NCBI GenBank assembly: GCA_965237725.1
Contig: OZ250151.1
Location: forward strand, 4,092,001-4,156,000
Source of the DNA: G965237725 sp965237725
Lineage (GTDB): Bacteria; Pseudomonadota; Gammaproteobacteria; Arenicellales; Poriferihabitantaceae
DNA: 64,000 nucleotides
Reading direction: 5' to 3'
Of this stretch, positions 51,737 to 61,518 are shown one piece after another. Numbering within the stretch: position 1 is the stretch's first letter; each line of letters starts with the position of its first letter. Made by a program: the position numbers and the translations under genes. Below the pieces are notes generated by a model. That model worked only from the letters and a program-made list of their open reading frames with translations. It searched no databases and was not told where the DNA came from.

Positions 51737-53257
51737 ATGTCAAGACGTAATCGCCGTGTTAGAGAGAAGCCAGCATTCAAGCTTGAGCAGCTTCCTCGGG
51801 TAAAGCTCCAGAATCCGTATCGGCCAGTAGAGGTTTTGAGCGAAGAGTCCATAGAAGCGCTGCATGACGGTTCGATGAAAATTCTTGAGCAAGTTGGACT
51901 GCAGATCATGAATGACCGGGCCCGGGAGCTGATGGTGAGTCAGGGTGCAACCATAGACAAAAAAACAGGATATGTACAATTGGATCGTGAGCTGGTGATG
52001 GAAACGATTTCAACTATCCCCGCGGAATTTACTCTCCACGCCAGGAATCCTAAGTTCAATTCAACTTATGGTGGTAACCATATTAATTTTTCTCTGGTTG
52101 CCAGCGCGCCAAATTGTTCCGATCTCGACAATGGCAGGCGCACTGGAAACTTTGAAGATTATTGCAAGTTTTTAAAACTGGGACAGACCTTCAACGCCAT
52201 AAGTCTGCATTCCGGCTACCCGGTGGAACCCATCGATTTACCTGCCCACACTCGCCATCTCGACGCTTATCGCGCCTTCATTACCCTGACTGAAAAACCC
52301 TGGCATGCCTATAGCCTGGGTAATGGCAGAATTGAAGATGCCATTGAAATGATTTGTATGGCTCGAGGGATTGATAAAGAAACCCTGAAAAAGGAGCCCA
52401 GCATTACAACGGTTGTGAATACCAATTCACCGCTGAAAGTAGACGTTCCCATGCTCGATGGCTTAATGACCCTGGCAGAATTTGGACAACCTGTAGTGGT
52501 AACACCGTTTACGCTGTCTGGGGCCATGAGTCCGGTAACGCTGGCTGGGGCGTTGTCCCAGCAAAATGCCGAAGCCCTGGGTGTGCTTGCGGTGACTCAA
52601 ATGGTTAATCCTGGTGTGCCTGCGATGTATGGTGGATTTACTTCTAATGTGGATATGAAATCCGGTGCGCCCGCATTTGGTACACCGGAATATGCTAAAG
52701 CCGTATTTGCTGGTGGTCAGCTGGCCAGGCGGTATAACATTCCTTATCGCACATCCAATGTGAATGCGTCTAATTGCGTTGATGCCCAGGCTGCCTGGGA
52801 ATCGGGTATGTCCCTGTGGTCTGCGGTGATGGCAAATGGCAATATGATCAAGCACAGTGGTGGCTGGCTCGAAGGCGGATTGTGCGCATCCTTTGAAAAA
52901 CTGATTGTGGATATGGAAATGGTACAAATGATGATGGAATTTTTGCGGCCCATCGAAGTCAATGAATCAGAATTGGCGCTGGATGCGATCAAGGATGTGG
53001 GTGCCGGTGGCCACTTTTTTGGTACCAGCCATACTATCGATCGTTACAGGGATGCATTCTATGCACCAATTGTTACCGATTGGAGTAATTTTGAAACCTG
53101 GCAGGAAAATGGTTCAATTGAAACCGCACAGCGGGCTAATATATTATTTAAGGAAATATTAAATTCATTCGAAGAACCCGATCTGGACCCCGGGATTAAA
53201 GAAGAAATTGATGAGTACGTCGTCAAAAGAAAAAGCGAATTGAAACCGGATTGGTAA
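51737..53257 (+). CDS. MttB-family methyltransferase, non-pyrrolysine (paralogue 2)
   Basis: This is the second MttB-superfamily protein of the window, 506 residues. It parallels the protein at 26997 block by block (TPFTLSGAMSPVTLAGAL, YGGFTSNVDMKSGAPAFGTPEY, GGWLEGGLCASFEKLIVDME) but differs in substrate-pocket regions. No amber codon lies in frame. The next gene, 35 bp downstream, encodes a dimethylglycine/sarcosine dehydrogenase-type enzyme, which suggests that this protein handles glycine betaine or a similar methylated amino acid. The ATG at 51737 is used because the preceding reading is unlike relatives. Confidence 0.88.
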   Translation: MSRRNRRVREKPAFKLEQLPRVKLQNPYRPVEVLSEESIEALHDGSMKILEQVGLQIMNDRARELMVSQGATIDKKTGYVQLDRELVMETISTIPAEFTLHARNPKFNSTYGGNHINFSLVASAPNCSDLDNGRRTGNFEDYCKFLKLGQTFNAISLHSGYPVEPIDLPAHTRHLDAYRAFITLTEKPWHAYSLGNGRIEDAIEMICMARGIDKETLKKEPSITTVVNTNSPLKVDVPMLDGLMTLAEFGQPVVVTPFTLSGAMSPVTLAGALSQQNAEALGVLAVTQMVNPGVPAMYGGFTSNVDMKSGAPAFGTPEYAKAVFAGGQLARRYNIPYRTSNVNASNCVDAQAAWESGMSLWSAVMANGNMIKHSGGWLEGGLCASFEKLIVDMEMVQMMMEFLRPIEVNESELALDAIKDVGAGGHFFGTSHTIDRYRDAFYAPIVTDWSNFETWQENGSIETAQRANILFKEILNSFEEPDLDPGIKEEIDEYVVKRKSELKPDW

Positions 53258-53292
53258 TGACAATTACACTATTAAATTAAGGCAAATACAAT

Positions 53293-55710
53293 ATGAAATC
53301 ACATACCCAGGTGGTCATCATCGGCGGCGGTGTTGTTGGCTGCAGTGTGTTGTATCATCTGACAAAACTTGGCTGGAATGATGTCACTCTGATCGAACGC
53401 TCAGAACTAACCTCGGGATCAACATGGCATGCAGCGGGCGGATTCCATACCCTGAATGCGGATACCAATATGGCGGCATTGCAGGGCTATACCATTGGGT
53501 TATACAAGGAGCTGGAAGAAGTTTCCGGGCAAAGTTGCGGACTTCACCACGTTGGTGGCATTACCCTGGCCGAATCCCCAGACAGAATGGATTTTCTGCG
53601 GGCGGAACGGGCCAAACATCGGTATATGGGGCTGGACACCCATCTGGTGACCCCGGAAGAAATTCGTCAGCTTTCACCCATAACCAATACCGAGGGTGTA
53701 CTCGGCGCATTGTACGATCCCCTGGATGGCCATCTCGATCCATCGGGCACAACCCATGCCTATGCCCGCGCGGCAAAAAAACAGGGTGCTGAAATAATTC
53801 TACGCAACCGTGTGTTGGAAACAAATCAAAAATCCGATGGCAGTTGGGAAGTGGTAACCGAACAGGGCACGATTATTGCTGATCACATTGTTAACGCCGC
53901 GGGATTATGGGCCAGAGAAGTGGGTGCAATGGCGGGTGTGTATCTTCCTCTGCATCCCATGGAACATCAATATCTGGCCACTGAAAAAATTGATGAAGTG
54001 ATGAACCACGGCAGTGAATTACCTCATGTCATGGACCCCGAAGGAGAAAGCTATCTTCGACAAGAAGGTCAGGGGTTAGTAATCGGTTTTTATGAACAAC
54101 GATGTGATCCCTGGGCTGTAGATGGAACGCCATGGGATTTTGGTCATGAATTACTCGATGATAATCTGGATCGAATTACTGATTCCATGGCACTGGCATT
54201 CAAACGTTATCCTGTGCTTGAAAAAGCGGGGATTAAAAAAGTTATTAACGGCCCATTTACTTTTGCCCCCGATGGTAATCCATTGGTGGGTCCGGTGCCT
54301 GGTTTAAAAAATTACTGGTCGGCATGTGGCGTCATGGCAGGCTTCAGCCAGGGCGGTGGGGTTGGTCTTACTCTGGCAGAATGGATGATTGAAGGAGAGC
54401 CTTCACGGGATGTGTTTGCCATGGATGTCTCCAGATTTGGTGATTACTGCACGCCTTCTTATACCCGGATCAAGGTCACTGAAAATTATCAGCGACGGTT
54501 TTCAGTGTCCTATCCCAATGAAGAATTACCTGCTGCACGACCATTTCATACGACCCCGGCATACGGCATCTGGAAGCAACAAAATGCGGTATTCGGCCAG
54601 GGCTATGGTATGGAGGCGGTTAATTATTTTGCGCCACAAGGAGAAGAGCCCTATGAAATACCGTCTTTTCGCAGGTCCAATGCATTTGAAATTACCGCAG
54701 AGGAATGTAATGCGGTTCGAACTGCTGTGGGTATCAATGAAATTCATAATTTCAGCAAGTTTGAAGTTAAAGGCAAGGGCGCGGCACAGTGGATAGGCCA
54801 CGTGTTGGCCGGGCGGATGCCCAAGCCCGGGCGTTTGACTCTGGCGCCCATGCTCAGCCCCAAAGGCAAACTCATTGGTGACTTTACGATTTCAATGCTG
54901 GGTGAAAACGAATATCAGATGAACGCATCCTATGCGGCTCAATCTTTTCACCAACGCTGGTTTGAACAGCATCTACCCAAATCTGGCGTGGAGATTAATA
55001 ATATTTCTCAACAGCGTATCGGATTTCAAATAGCCGGACCTCATGCCAGAGAACTACTGAGCCGGGTGGCGAGGGCTGATGTTTCCTCTGAAGCATTGCC
55101 TTTTCTTGGCGTACAACATATTCAAGTCGGCCCCTGCCAGGCCATTGTTCAACGGGTTTCCTATACCGGTGATCTGGGATATGAAATTTATGTACCTGCT
55201 AATCAACAGGTCGCGCTTTACCATGTTATCCATGAAGCCGGCAAGGATTTAGGGTTACGCCCATTTGGTATGCGGGCGATGATGAGTCTTCGCCTGGAAA
55301 AATCATTTGGCGCCTGGTTAAGGGAATTCAAACCCGATTACATGCCTATGGAGGTGGGCATGGATCGCTTTTTAGCCTATAACAAATCTACAGATTTTAT
55401 TGGGAAAGAAGCCGCATTGACTGAAAGGGAGCAAGGTCCGAGTAGAAAACTATGTTCGTTTATCGTCGATGTGGTAGATGCAGACGCGGTGGCAGACGAA
55501 CCGATCTGGCATGATGAAAAGGTGGTTGGATTTGTGACATCGGGAGGATATGCCCATTACACCCAAAAGAGTGTTGCTTTGGGATTTTTACCTGTGAAAC
55601 TAATCGAACCCGGCAGGGATGTGGAAATAGAAATTCTTGGTGACCGACGACCAGCTAGATTATTTACCGAAACCTTGTTCGATCCCGACGGATCGCGAAT
55701 GCGTGGATAG
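53293..55710 (+). CDS. Dimethylglycine/sarcosine dehydrogenase-type FAD and folate oxidoreductase
   Basis: This 805-residue protein has an N-terminal FAD domain (VVIIGGGVVGCSVLYHL at 8-24), the STWHAAGG segment whose histidine carries covalent FAD in relatives, a middle FAO-type domain, and a C-terminal GcvT folate domain (about 430-800; PMLSPKGKLIGDFTI, YTGDLGYEIYVP, ALGFLPV). Such enzymes oxidise N-methyl groups of dimethylglycine or sarcosine and pass the carbon to tetrahydrofolate. It is adjacent to MttB paralogue 2. Exact substrate among dimethylglycine, sarcosine or another N-methyl amino acid is not determined. Confidence 0.9.
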   Translation: MKSHTQVVIIGGGVVGCSVLYHLTKLGWNDVTLIERSELTSGSTWHAAGGFHTLNADTNMAALQGYTIGLYKELEEVSGQSCGLHHVGGITLAESPDRMDFLRAERAKHRYMGLDTHLVTPEEIRQLSPITNTEGVLGALYDPLDGHLDPSGTTHAYARAAKKQGAEIILRNRVLETNQKSDGSWEVVTEQGTIIADHIVNAAGLWAREVGAMAGVYLPLHPMEHQYLATEKIDEVMNHGSELPHVMDPEGESYLRQEGQGLVIGFYEQRCDPWAVDGTPWDFGHELLDDNLDRITDSMALAFKRYPVLEKAGIKKVINGPFTFAPDGNPLVGPVPGLKNYWSACGVMAGFSQGGGVGLTLAEWMIEGEPSRDVFAMDVSRFGDYCTPSYTRIKVTENYQRRFSVSYPNEELPAARPFHTTPAYGIWKQQNAVFGQGYGMEAVNYFAPQGEEPYEIPSFRRSNAFEITAEECNAVRTAVGINEIHNFSKFEVKGKGAAQWIGHVLAGRMPKPGRLTLAPMLSPKGKLIGDFTISMLGENEYQMNASYAAQSFHQRWFEQHLPKSGVEINNISQQRIGFQIAGPHARELLSRVARADVSSEALPFLGVQHIQVGPCQAIVQRVSYTGDLGYEIYVPANQQVALYHVIHEAGKDLGLRPFGMRAMMSLRLEKSFGAWLREFKPDYMPMEVGMDRFLAYNKSTDFIGKEAALTEREQGPSRKLCSFIVDVVDADAVADEPIWHDEKVVGFVTSGGYAHYTQKSVALGFLPVKLIEPGRDVEIEILGDRRPARLFTETLFDPDGSRMRG

Positions 55711-55727
55711 CTCGAATTGGTTCCGTT

Positions 55728-56399
55728 TTATAAACTGTAGTCCGCTGGTTTGAATTCTTCCAGAGAATCCAGAATCTGGGTTGCTTCTGTATAACGTGAT
55801 TTGTCCATATTTTCATCGGGCACAGCAATGACCCGCATTCCAGCAGCGATTCCAGCTGCCAACCCGGATGGCGCGTCTTCGAATACTAATGTGCTCGCGG
55901 CGTCAGCGCCGAGTCGCTTAGCCGCCAGATTAAAAATATCCGGGGCAGGTTTACCATTTTTGATTTCGGGATCATCCCCGGTTACTACCGTGTTGAATAA
56001 CTGAAACCAGCTTTGATGTTTGGTTGTCTTCGATTGGTAAAGGTCCCGATTGGAGCTGGTTGCCACTGCAATTGGTGTACAGTTACTGTGTAAATGTCGA
56101 ATCAATTTTTCTGCGCCAGGTAGTGAATTGCAATTTTGAAATGCTACTCGCAGCATTTCATCTCGCTCTTCAAGATATTGCTCGGCGCTAATGGGAAGAT
56201 CGAGCTGGGATACCAGGTATTTTGCTGCTATCAATGAAGGCAAACCGATCATGTTGCCTTTTACAGACCAGTCGAAAATTTTATCGAAACGGCCAACAAT
56301 CGTCTGGGTTACCTGAGTATAGATTATTTCGGTATCAAGCAATAACCCATCCATATCAAACAATGCAAACTTTGCCGGTTTGGGTGGTTGAGTTTTCAT
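55728..56399 (-). CDS. HAD-superfamily phosphatase/phosphomutase
   Basis: This HAD-IA hydrolase of 223 residues starts with the nucleophile motif FDMDGLLLDTE (Asp14/Asp16). AVATSSNRDLY supplies motif II, a Lys lies in EIKNGKPAPDIF, and VFEDAPSGLAAGIAAG is motif IV. The cap domain sits after motif I, as in beta-phosphoglucomutase and small sugar-phosphate phosphatases (YniC-like). The exact substrate is unknown. It is convergent with the folate oxidoreductase gene, leaving 17 bp between their ends. Confidence 0.88.
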   Translation of the reverse strand: MKTQPPKPAKFALFDMDGLLLDTEIIYTQVTQTIVGRFDKIFDWSVKGNMIGLPSLIAAKYLVSQLDLPISAEQYLEERDEMLRVAFQNCNSLPGAEKLIRHLHSNCTPIAVATSSNRDLYQSKTTKHQSWFQLFNTVVTGDDPEIKNGKPAPDIFNLAAKRLGADAASTLVFEDAPSGLAAGIAAGMRVIAVPDENMDKSRYTEATQILDSLEEFKPADYSL

Positions 56400-56447
56400 T
56401 TTGGATTTTTAACCGCTAAAGTGTCACTTCAATTTCAGTCTGGGTGC

Positions 56448-58868
56448 TTATGCTGACAATGATTTTTGGTCCTGCTGGAATCCGGCATAAAGGCTCTTAT
56501 ATATAACCATAGCGAGAATGTACGCGCCAATACCAACCAGCATGGTCGCAATAAACCCAAAGTAGACCGAGAAGATGGCACAAAAGACGCCACCTACCAC
56601 GGTGAACAATCCATTGAACGCCCAGGCCCAGGCCACAGTTCCGGTGGGTTTATGCTGGATAGCCAATATTCCCAGAGGAAACGGCATGCCCAGGAAAAAT
56701 GCCAATGGAAAAATCATGACGATAGAGGAAAATATTCGGACCGGGGTTGAGAATTGTAACAAAATGTCGAATAGAACCTGCTGAGATAGAATTAATAGCA
56801 CCGTAGACACGATTATGCCTACAAAAGGAACCATCCACTTTTTGTTTTCGAGCAGTTTCAGTTTTTCGGACATTAAACTACCGAGTCCGGCGCTGAACAA
56901 AAAGGTAAACAGGACCGTTGTATAGGTGTAAAGGGGATAGCCCACCAGTTTCATAAAAATCTGAATAAAAACCAGTTGGAAGATTATATAACCACTGCCC
57001 AAACAGGCAAAGTAGGTGAGTAATTTGCCTTTGCCTTCCCACTTTTCCTTTCCAGTTTTTGAAAATAATAAGGGAACAAACGTAAATATAAATGCAAAAA
57101 TAAACGCTGCACCAGCGGTAACAATTAAATGGATGACATCAATGGGTATACCGGTTGATCTTTGCTGATTGAGCAAACCCGAAATTGAATAATTTACAAA
57201 AGTGTCTGGATTTGTTGCTGGCAATTCAGCCAGGGTGTTTCTCAGCGAATTAAAAAATGGCTGATTATCCGTTGGCGGCATAATTCTATAAGGAACTTTA
57301 CTAGCGATTTCTTTTGGGAAATCATCCTCGAAAAATTCATCGGTGAGAAATGAATTTTCAGGGTCAAATGGATTGACTACGAAATTAAACACCGACATGA
57401 ACTCTGCAATCTTGGAAACTTCATCTTCCGACCACGGCGTCATTTTCACTAAAAATGTCGGTAAATTATCCAGCTCACCATACGATTCGAAAACCAGAAC
57501 ATGACTGCGGAAATTGCCGCGCCCCATATCTGCCCACGCCTGTGCCGCGGTGGCCACCATCTTGGGATAGATGTGATGATTAACGTGGAGGATTCCGTCT
57601 TCTTTTAAGCCGCTAAAAAATTCTTTGTAGGCTTCTACGGTTTGTAAATAAGCAGACTGCATGGCACCACTGCCTGCTGCAATGCTGGAGCTGGTGTGAT
57701 TGCTGTTGATCTGAATAATGTCATATTTTTTATCGGTGGAGCGCAGATGGCTTCGACCTTCTCCACGCCGAATATCGGTTCGTGGGTCGTTCATTATGTT
57801 TCCGCTATAGTCGGCATAGGTCGTTTTTCCTAATTCAACAACTTTGCCAACCAGTTCGATACCATCCACGTGTTTGGCGTTGTAGGTCAGGGCAGCCTTG
57901 GTTTCCTGCCCCCCGGCACTGCCAATAACTAATACTTCAGAGTCGCTATCTGCTTTGAAGTAATGGGAGACAACCAGATAACGATCCCAGAAATGTTCTT
58001 TGGCTTTTTCTGGGAGTACGCTACGTAATTTTTCATAGTCACCGTCAAATCGATAAAAGTAACTGGTCTGGGTGCCGCCGTCGTAGGCGATCCACTTAAA
58101 TGTGTAGTCTACGCCAATAATTTTGCCAACTTCCTCATAGTCGATGATGTCAATTTTAGAAATCGGATCCCACCAGGTGCCTTCAGACACACCCTGTAGA
58201 GAACGAAAACTGCGTTTATCCATGTGAGGTGAAAAAGTCTTAATTTTGTCCCATGTTATCGGACCGCCCATTACCAGCAAGGCGGCAATAATGGTCAATA
58301 CGCTCCAGGTTTTCTTTTGCGCAAAACAGGCTGATGAAAGTAAACTGAAGCCTGCAACGATATACAAAGTGCCCACGGTACCTAAATGAGGAATCAATGG
58401 AATGAGCAAAATACTGCCCAGGGCGGCGCCAGTTAAATCCCAGAAGTACAATCGTCTAATCTGGCTGGCATAATGGGAAAAGACCAATGAAAGAGAAAAC
58501 CCTGCTAGGAAAAACGGAGCGCAAATAACCACATAAATCAGGATAAAATTTCTGATTGTGGATTTGGTGTGTATACCAACCAGTTCGTTATAGTCGAATG
58601 GCAGTCGATCAATAGCCGGGTACAATGCGAGGGCACAGATAGCCATCAAAAAAGTTGCCCCGGATAACCAGATCCAGGTTCTTCCCGTCATTGCTACTGG
58701 CCTGATAGAAAGATATACACCGGCAAGGCCAAACGAAAATACCGCCAGGGTAATAATCAGATAGGCCATATTCGGATACCACAGTACGTCGAAGACCCGA
58801 ATTAAAATTAGTTCAAGTAACAGGGAGGCAAGGGCGATACAAAATACGCCGAAAGCTTTTTTGTTCAT
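56448..58868 (-). CDS. Membrane-embedded spermidine synthase-like protein
   Basis: The 806-residue protein has about six hydrophobic helices at the N-terminus (FCIALASLLLELILI, LIITLAVFSFGLAGVYLSI), a central soluble domain with a Rossmann-type SAM/polyamine-synthase core (VLVIGSAGGQETKAALTYNAKHVDGIEL, RRGEGRSHLRSTDKKYDIIQI), and further helices at the C-terminus (AFIFAFIFTFVPLLF, MIFPLAFFLGMPFPLGILA). This layout is that of membrane-fused spermidine-synthase-like proteins, whose product is generally unproven. The normal catalytic Asp pair is not clearly conserved (ININSNHTSSS), so classical aminopropyl transfer is doubtful. Confidence 0.82.
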   Translation of the reverse strand: MNKKAFGVFCIALASLLLELILIRVFDVLWYPNMAYLIITLAVFSFGLAGVYLSIRPVAMTGRTWIWLSGATFLMAICALALYPAIDRLPFDYNELVGIHTKSTIRNFILIYVVICAPFFLAGFSLSLVFSHYASQIRRLYFWDLTGAALGSILLIPLIPHLGTVGTLYIVAGFSLLSSACFAQKKTWSVLTIIAALLVMGGPITWDKIKTFSPHMDKRSFRSLQGVSEGTWWDPISKIDIIDYEEVGKIIGVDYTFKWIAYDGGTQTSYFYRFDGDYEKLRSVLPEKAKEHFWDRYLVVSHYFKADSDSEVLVIGSAGGQETKAALTYNAKHVDGIELVGKVVELGKTTYADYSGNIMNDPRTDIRRGEGRSHLRSTDKKYDIIQINSNHTSSSIAAGSGAMQSAYLQTVEAYKEFFSGLKEDGILHVNHHIYPKMVATAAQAWADMGRGNFRSHVLVFESYGELDNLPTFLVKMTPWSEDEVSKIAEFMSVFNFVVNPFDPENSFLTDEFFEDDFPKEIASKVPYRIMPPTDNQPFFNSLRNTLAELPATNPDTFVNYSISGLLNQQRSTGIPIDVIHLIVTAGAAFIFAFIFTFVPLLFSKTGKEKWEGKGKLLTYFACLGSGYIIFQLVFIQIFMKLVGYPLYTYTTVLFTFLFSAGLGSLMSEKLKLLENKKWMVPFVGIIVSTVLLILSQQVLFDILLQFSTPVRIFSSIVMIFPLAFFLGMPFPLGILAIQHKPTGTVAWAWAFNGLFTVVGGVFCAIFSVYFGFIATMLVGIGAYILAMVIYKSLYAGFQQDQKSLSA

Positions 58869-59107
58869 AAATTAGGTTGGTTTTGGTATATGCTGGCCGA
58901 AATTTAGATGAGAACTGGCTCGGATAAAAGCGGCGTATTCTATATTATTTTGAAATCAAAAGTTGTCTAAATCCGGGCTTAGTTGAGACCTATCAAATTT
59001 GCTATTAATGGCTATTTCATGTGATATAATCGGTCTCGTTTAGTCGATCATTCAAACATCTTCGACTAAAATATATCGTTTATTATCAATTACTTAAGAG
59101 TATAATT

Positions 59108-59434
59108 ATGTCTGTTACATTAACACAATCAGCTGCAAACCGAGTAAGTTCTCATCTTGCTACGCGACAGGATGGTCAGGGATTGCGTGTAACCGTAAAA
59201 AATTCTGGTTGTTCAGGGTATGCCTATCAGCTCGATTATGCTGAAGAAATTAAGGACAACGATAAAGTTTTTGAGAGTTTCGGTGTGAAAGTTGTGGTGC
59301 AAGAAGATCACCTGGAGTTTCTCAATGGCCTGGAATTAGATTATGTTGAAGACGGTTTGTCATCCGCATTTCATTTCAAAAATCCCAACGTAACCGAACA
59401 ATGTGGTTGCGGCGAAAGCTTCACTGTTAATTAG
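59108..59434 (+). CDS. iscA: IscA/ErpA-type iron-sulfur carrier
   Basis: This A-type carrier protein of 108 residues has the three conserved cysteines: one in KNSGCSGYAYQL and two in EQCGCGES near the C-terminus. The fold and length are standard for HesB/IscA proteins that hand [4Fe-4S] clusters to target enzymes. It fits with the radical SAM enzymes encoded beside it (MtaB, RlmN). It has its own upstream region of about 239 bp and is followed by mtaB. Whether it is the IscA, SufA or ErpA ortholog is not resolved. Confidence 0.9.
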   Translation: MSVTLTQSAANRVSSHLATRQDGQGLRVTVKNSGCSGYAYQLDYAEEIKDNDKVFESFGVKVVVQEDHLEFLNGLELDYVEDGLSSAFHFKNPNVTEQCGCGESFTVN

Positions 59435-59520
59435 CAGCCTAAAACCTGAGAACTTATTTCGCCCCACTAAAATATTGGGGTCTGTTATCCCCTAATTATT
59501 TTTCACCCGGGAATTGAATC

Positions 59521-60909
59521 GTGGTTAGCGTAAATGTAGCTCTTCCAAAATCACAAGCTATCACTTCCCCTGTATCGATTTCTCCAAAACGGGTCGCTTT
59601 TTCCACCCTTGGTTGCAAGGTCAATACATTTGAAACCGAATTAATCGCAGAAAAACTAATCGCTGATAACTACCAGCGAGTGGATAGTACGGGTCAGGCT
59701 GATCTTTATGTGATTAATTCCTGTACCGTCACCGCTGAAGCGGATCGCCAGGCCAGGCAAATCGTCAGGCGGGCGGTTCGTCAAAATCCCGATGCATGGG
59801 TTGTGGTTACCGGCTGTTACGCTGAAATGTCTCCTGAAGTGTGTTCACAAATTCCAGGTGTGGATCTTGTAGTGGGAAATAGCCAAAAACTGGATATCCC
59901 AGAATTACTAGAAAGTTTGTATGACGGTAATTTGTCGCCAATCCTGATGCGCGATATTGATAAGGAAATCAGTTTACCCGATCAGCTATTACATGGTTTT
60001 GAAGGGCGTTCCCGGGGTTTTGTTCAGATTCAGCAAGGCTGCGACCAGGGATGTACATTTTGTATCATTCATACCGCCCGGGGACCCAATCGATCCTTCT
60101 CCGCGGAAATGATAAAACGCCAGTGCCAGCGTCTGATTATGAATGGTTATGGGGAGCTGGTCTTGTGTGGTGTGGATATTGGTTCCTATGGTTCGGATTT
60201 TGCCGCTAAAGACTTTGGCCTGGTGGAACTGGTGAAAGACCTGCTCGAACTCGAGGGTGAGTTTAGAATTCGGCTCAGCTCCATTGATCCGGCACACATT
60301 TCTGATGAATTTATCGAGCTCATGGCGAGTAATCATAAAATTTGTCCACAACTCCATCTGTCCTTGCAAAGCGCCAATACCCTGATTCTGAAAAGGATGA
60401 AACGCAGGGCAACCCGCGAATTAATTTATGACAGGATTAAATTGCTGCGTCGAGCTCAACCTGAACTGGTAATAAGCGCAGATATTATGGTTGGTTTTCC
60501 AACCGAAACCGATGAACATTTTCAGGATACTTTGTCGGCTATTACTGAACTCGAAATCGCCTATCCCCATGTTTTTATGTATTCCCCGCGGCCGGGTACA
60601 CCAGCGGCGAGAATTCCATACCAGGTACCAAAATCTGTACGCAAGAAAAGAGCGGAGGCTGCACGCCTGGCTGGGTCCGCGGTCTGGAAACAGCTGGCAC
60701 GGGATCAAATTGGTAAACGCGTTAGAGTACTACTGGAACATGACCGAATCAGCAGCGGTGATAAAAATCGACGCTTATTCGGACGCCAGGCCAATTATTT
60801 TCCGGTAAGTATTATGATCGATGACTCAACCACAATTCGCCGTGAACAAAACTGGCTTGACGTAGAAATTACTGGTTGCGATAACGATTCTCTATTTGCC
60901 AAGATTTAG
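59521..60909 (+). CDS. mtaB: tRNA t6A methylthiotransferase MtaB-like
   Basis: This 462-residue radical SAM methylthiotransferase has an N-terminal UPF0004 domain (FSTLGCKVNTFETELI with a cluster cysteine, VINSCTVTAEADRQARQ, VVTGCYAEMSPE), followed by the radical SAM motif in IQQGCDQGCTFCIIHTARG. The MtaB subgroup is supported by the LGCKVN segment. MtaB adds a methylthio group to t6A at position 37 of tRNAs reading ANN codons. The start is GTG, 86 bp after iscA, and a terminator-like hairpin (CCCCACTAAAATATTGGGG, about 59462-59480) lies in the gap. Confidence 0.9.
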   Translation: MVSVNVALPKSQAITSPVSISPKRVAFSTLGCKVNTFETELIAEKLIADNYQRVDSTGQADLYVINSCTVTAEADRQARQIVRRAVRQNPDAWVVVTGCYAEMSPEVCSQIPGVDLVVGNSQKLDIPELLESLYDGNLSPILMRDIDKEISLPDQLLHGFEGRSRGFVQIQQGCDQGCTFCIIHTARGPNRSFSAEMIKRQCQRLIMNGYGELVLCGVDIGSYGSDFAAKDFGLVELVKDLLELEGEFRIRLSSIDPAHISDEFIELMASNHKICPQLHLSLQSANTLILKRMKRRATRELIYDRIKLLRRAQPELVISADIMVGFPTETDEHFQDTLSAITELEIAYPHVFMYSPRPGTPAARIPYQVPKSVRKKRAEAARLAGSAVWKQLARDQIGKRVRVLLEHDRISSGDKNRRLFGRQANYFPVSIMIDDSTTIRREQNWLDVEITGCDNDSLFAKI

Positions 60910-61056
60910 AACAAGGAATTGCCGAATTTATGAATAAAAAATGTACAATCCAACACTCAAAATTTGGCCCGAACGCTAAATTATCACTTTTAGGACCTGA
61001 ACATCAGTTAAAGTGAATTCTTTCTAATACAATTACTAATAACTCTGGAGCTTTAA

Positions 61057-61488
61057 ATGGCAGTTGAACGTACCTTTTCTATCGTCAAACCCGATGCAGT
61101 GGCGGGCAATCATATCGGCCAAATCTATCAACGATTCGAAGATGCGGACTTAAAAATTCTGGCTTCGCGTATGTTGCATCTCACCAAGGAGCAGGCGGAA
61201 CAATTTTATGCAGTGCATAATGAACGGCCATTTTATAATGACCTGGTTAGCTTTATGACCTCCGGGCCGGTTATGGTTCAGGTCCTCGAAGGTGAAAATG
61301 CCATCGCAAAAAATCGTGAGGTGATGGGTGCTACAAATCCTGCAGATGCTGCACCGGGTACGATTCGAGCAGATTTTGCTTCAACCGTTGAGGAAAATGC
61401 AGTTCATGGATCGGATGCGCCGGAAACTGCTGCGGAGGAAATCGCATTTTTCTTTGACGGGTCTCAGATTTGTCCACGTACTCGGTAA
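61057..61488 (+). CDS. ndk: Nucleoside diphosphate kinase
   Basis: This kinase balances NTP pools by moving phosphate among nucleotides. The 143-residue length and motifs are textbook: ERTFSIVKPDAVAGNHIGQI, MTSGPVMVQVLEGENAIAKNREVMGATNP, and the phosphorylated histidine in NAVHGSDAPETAAEEIAFFF. The gene precedes rlmN, pilF and rodZ in the arrangement common to Gammaproteobacteria. Confidence 0.97.
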   Translation: MAVERTFSIVKPDAVAGNHIGQIYQRFEDADLKILASRMLHLTKEQAEQFYAVHNERPFYNDLVSFMTSGPVMVQVLEGENAIAKNREVMGATNPADAAPGTIRADFASTVEENAVHGSDAPETAAEEIAFFFDGSQICPRTR

Positions 61489-61518
61489 AAGCCGTTTTAA
61501 TTACATTATAAATTAGAT

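Noticed and set aside
59462..59480. Terminator between iscA and mtaB
   Set aside because: The CCCCA/TGGGG hairpin has only a 5-bp stem and no clear T-run, so it is mentioned in the mtaB entry but not called as a feature.
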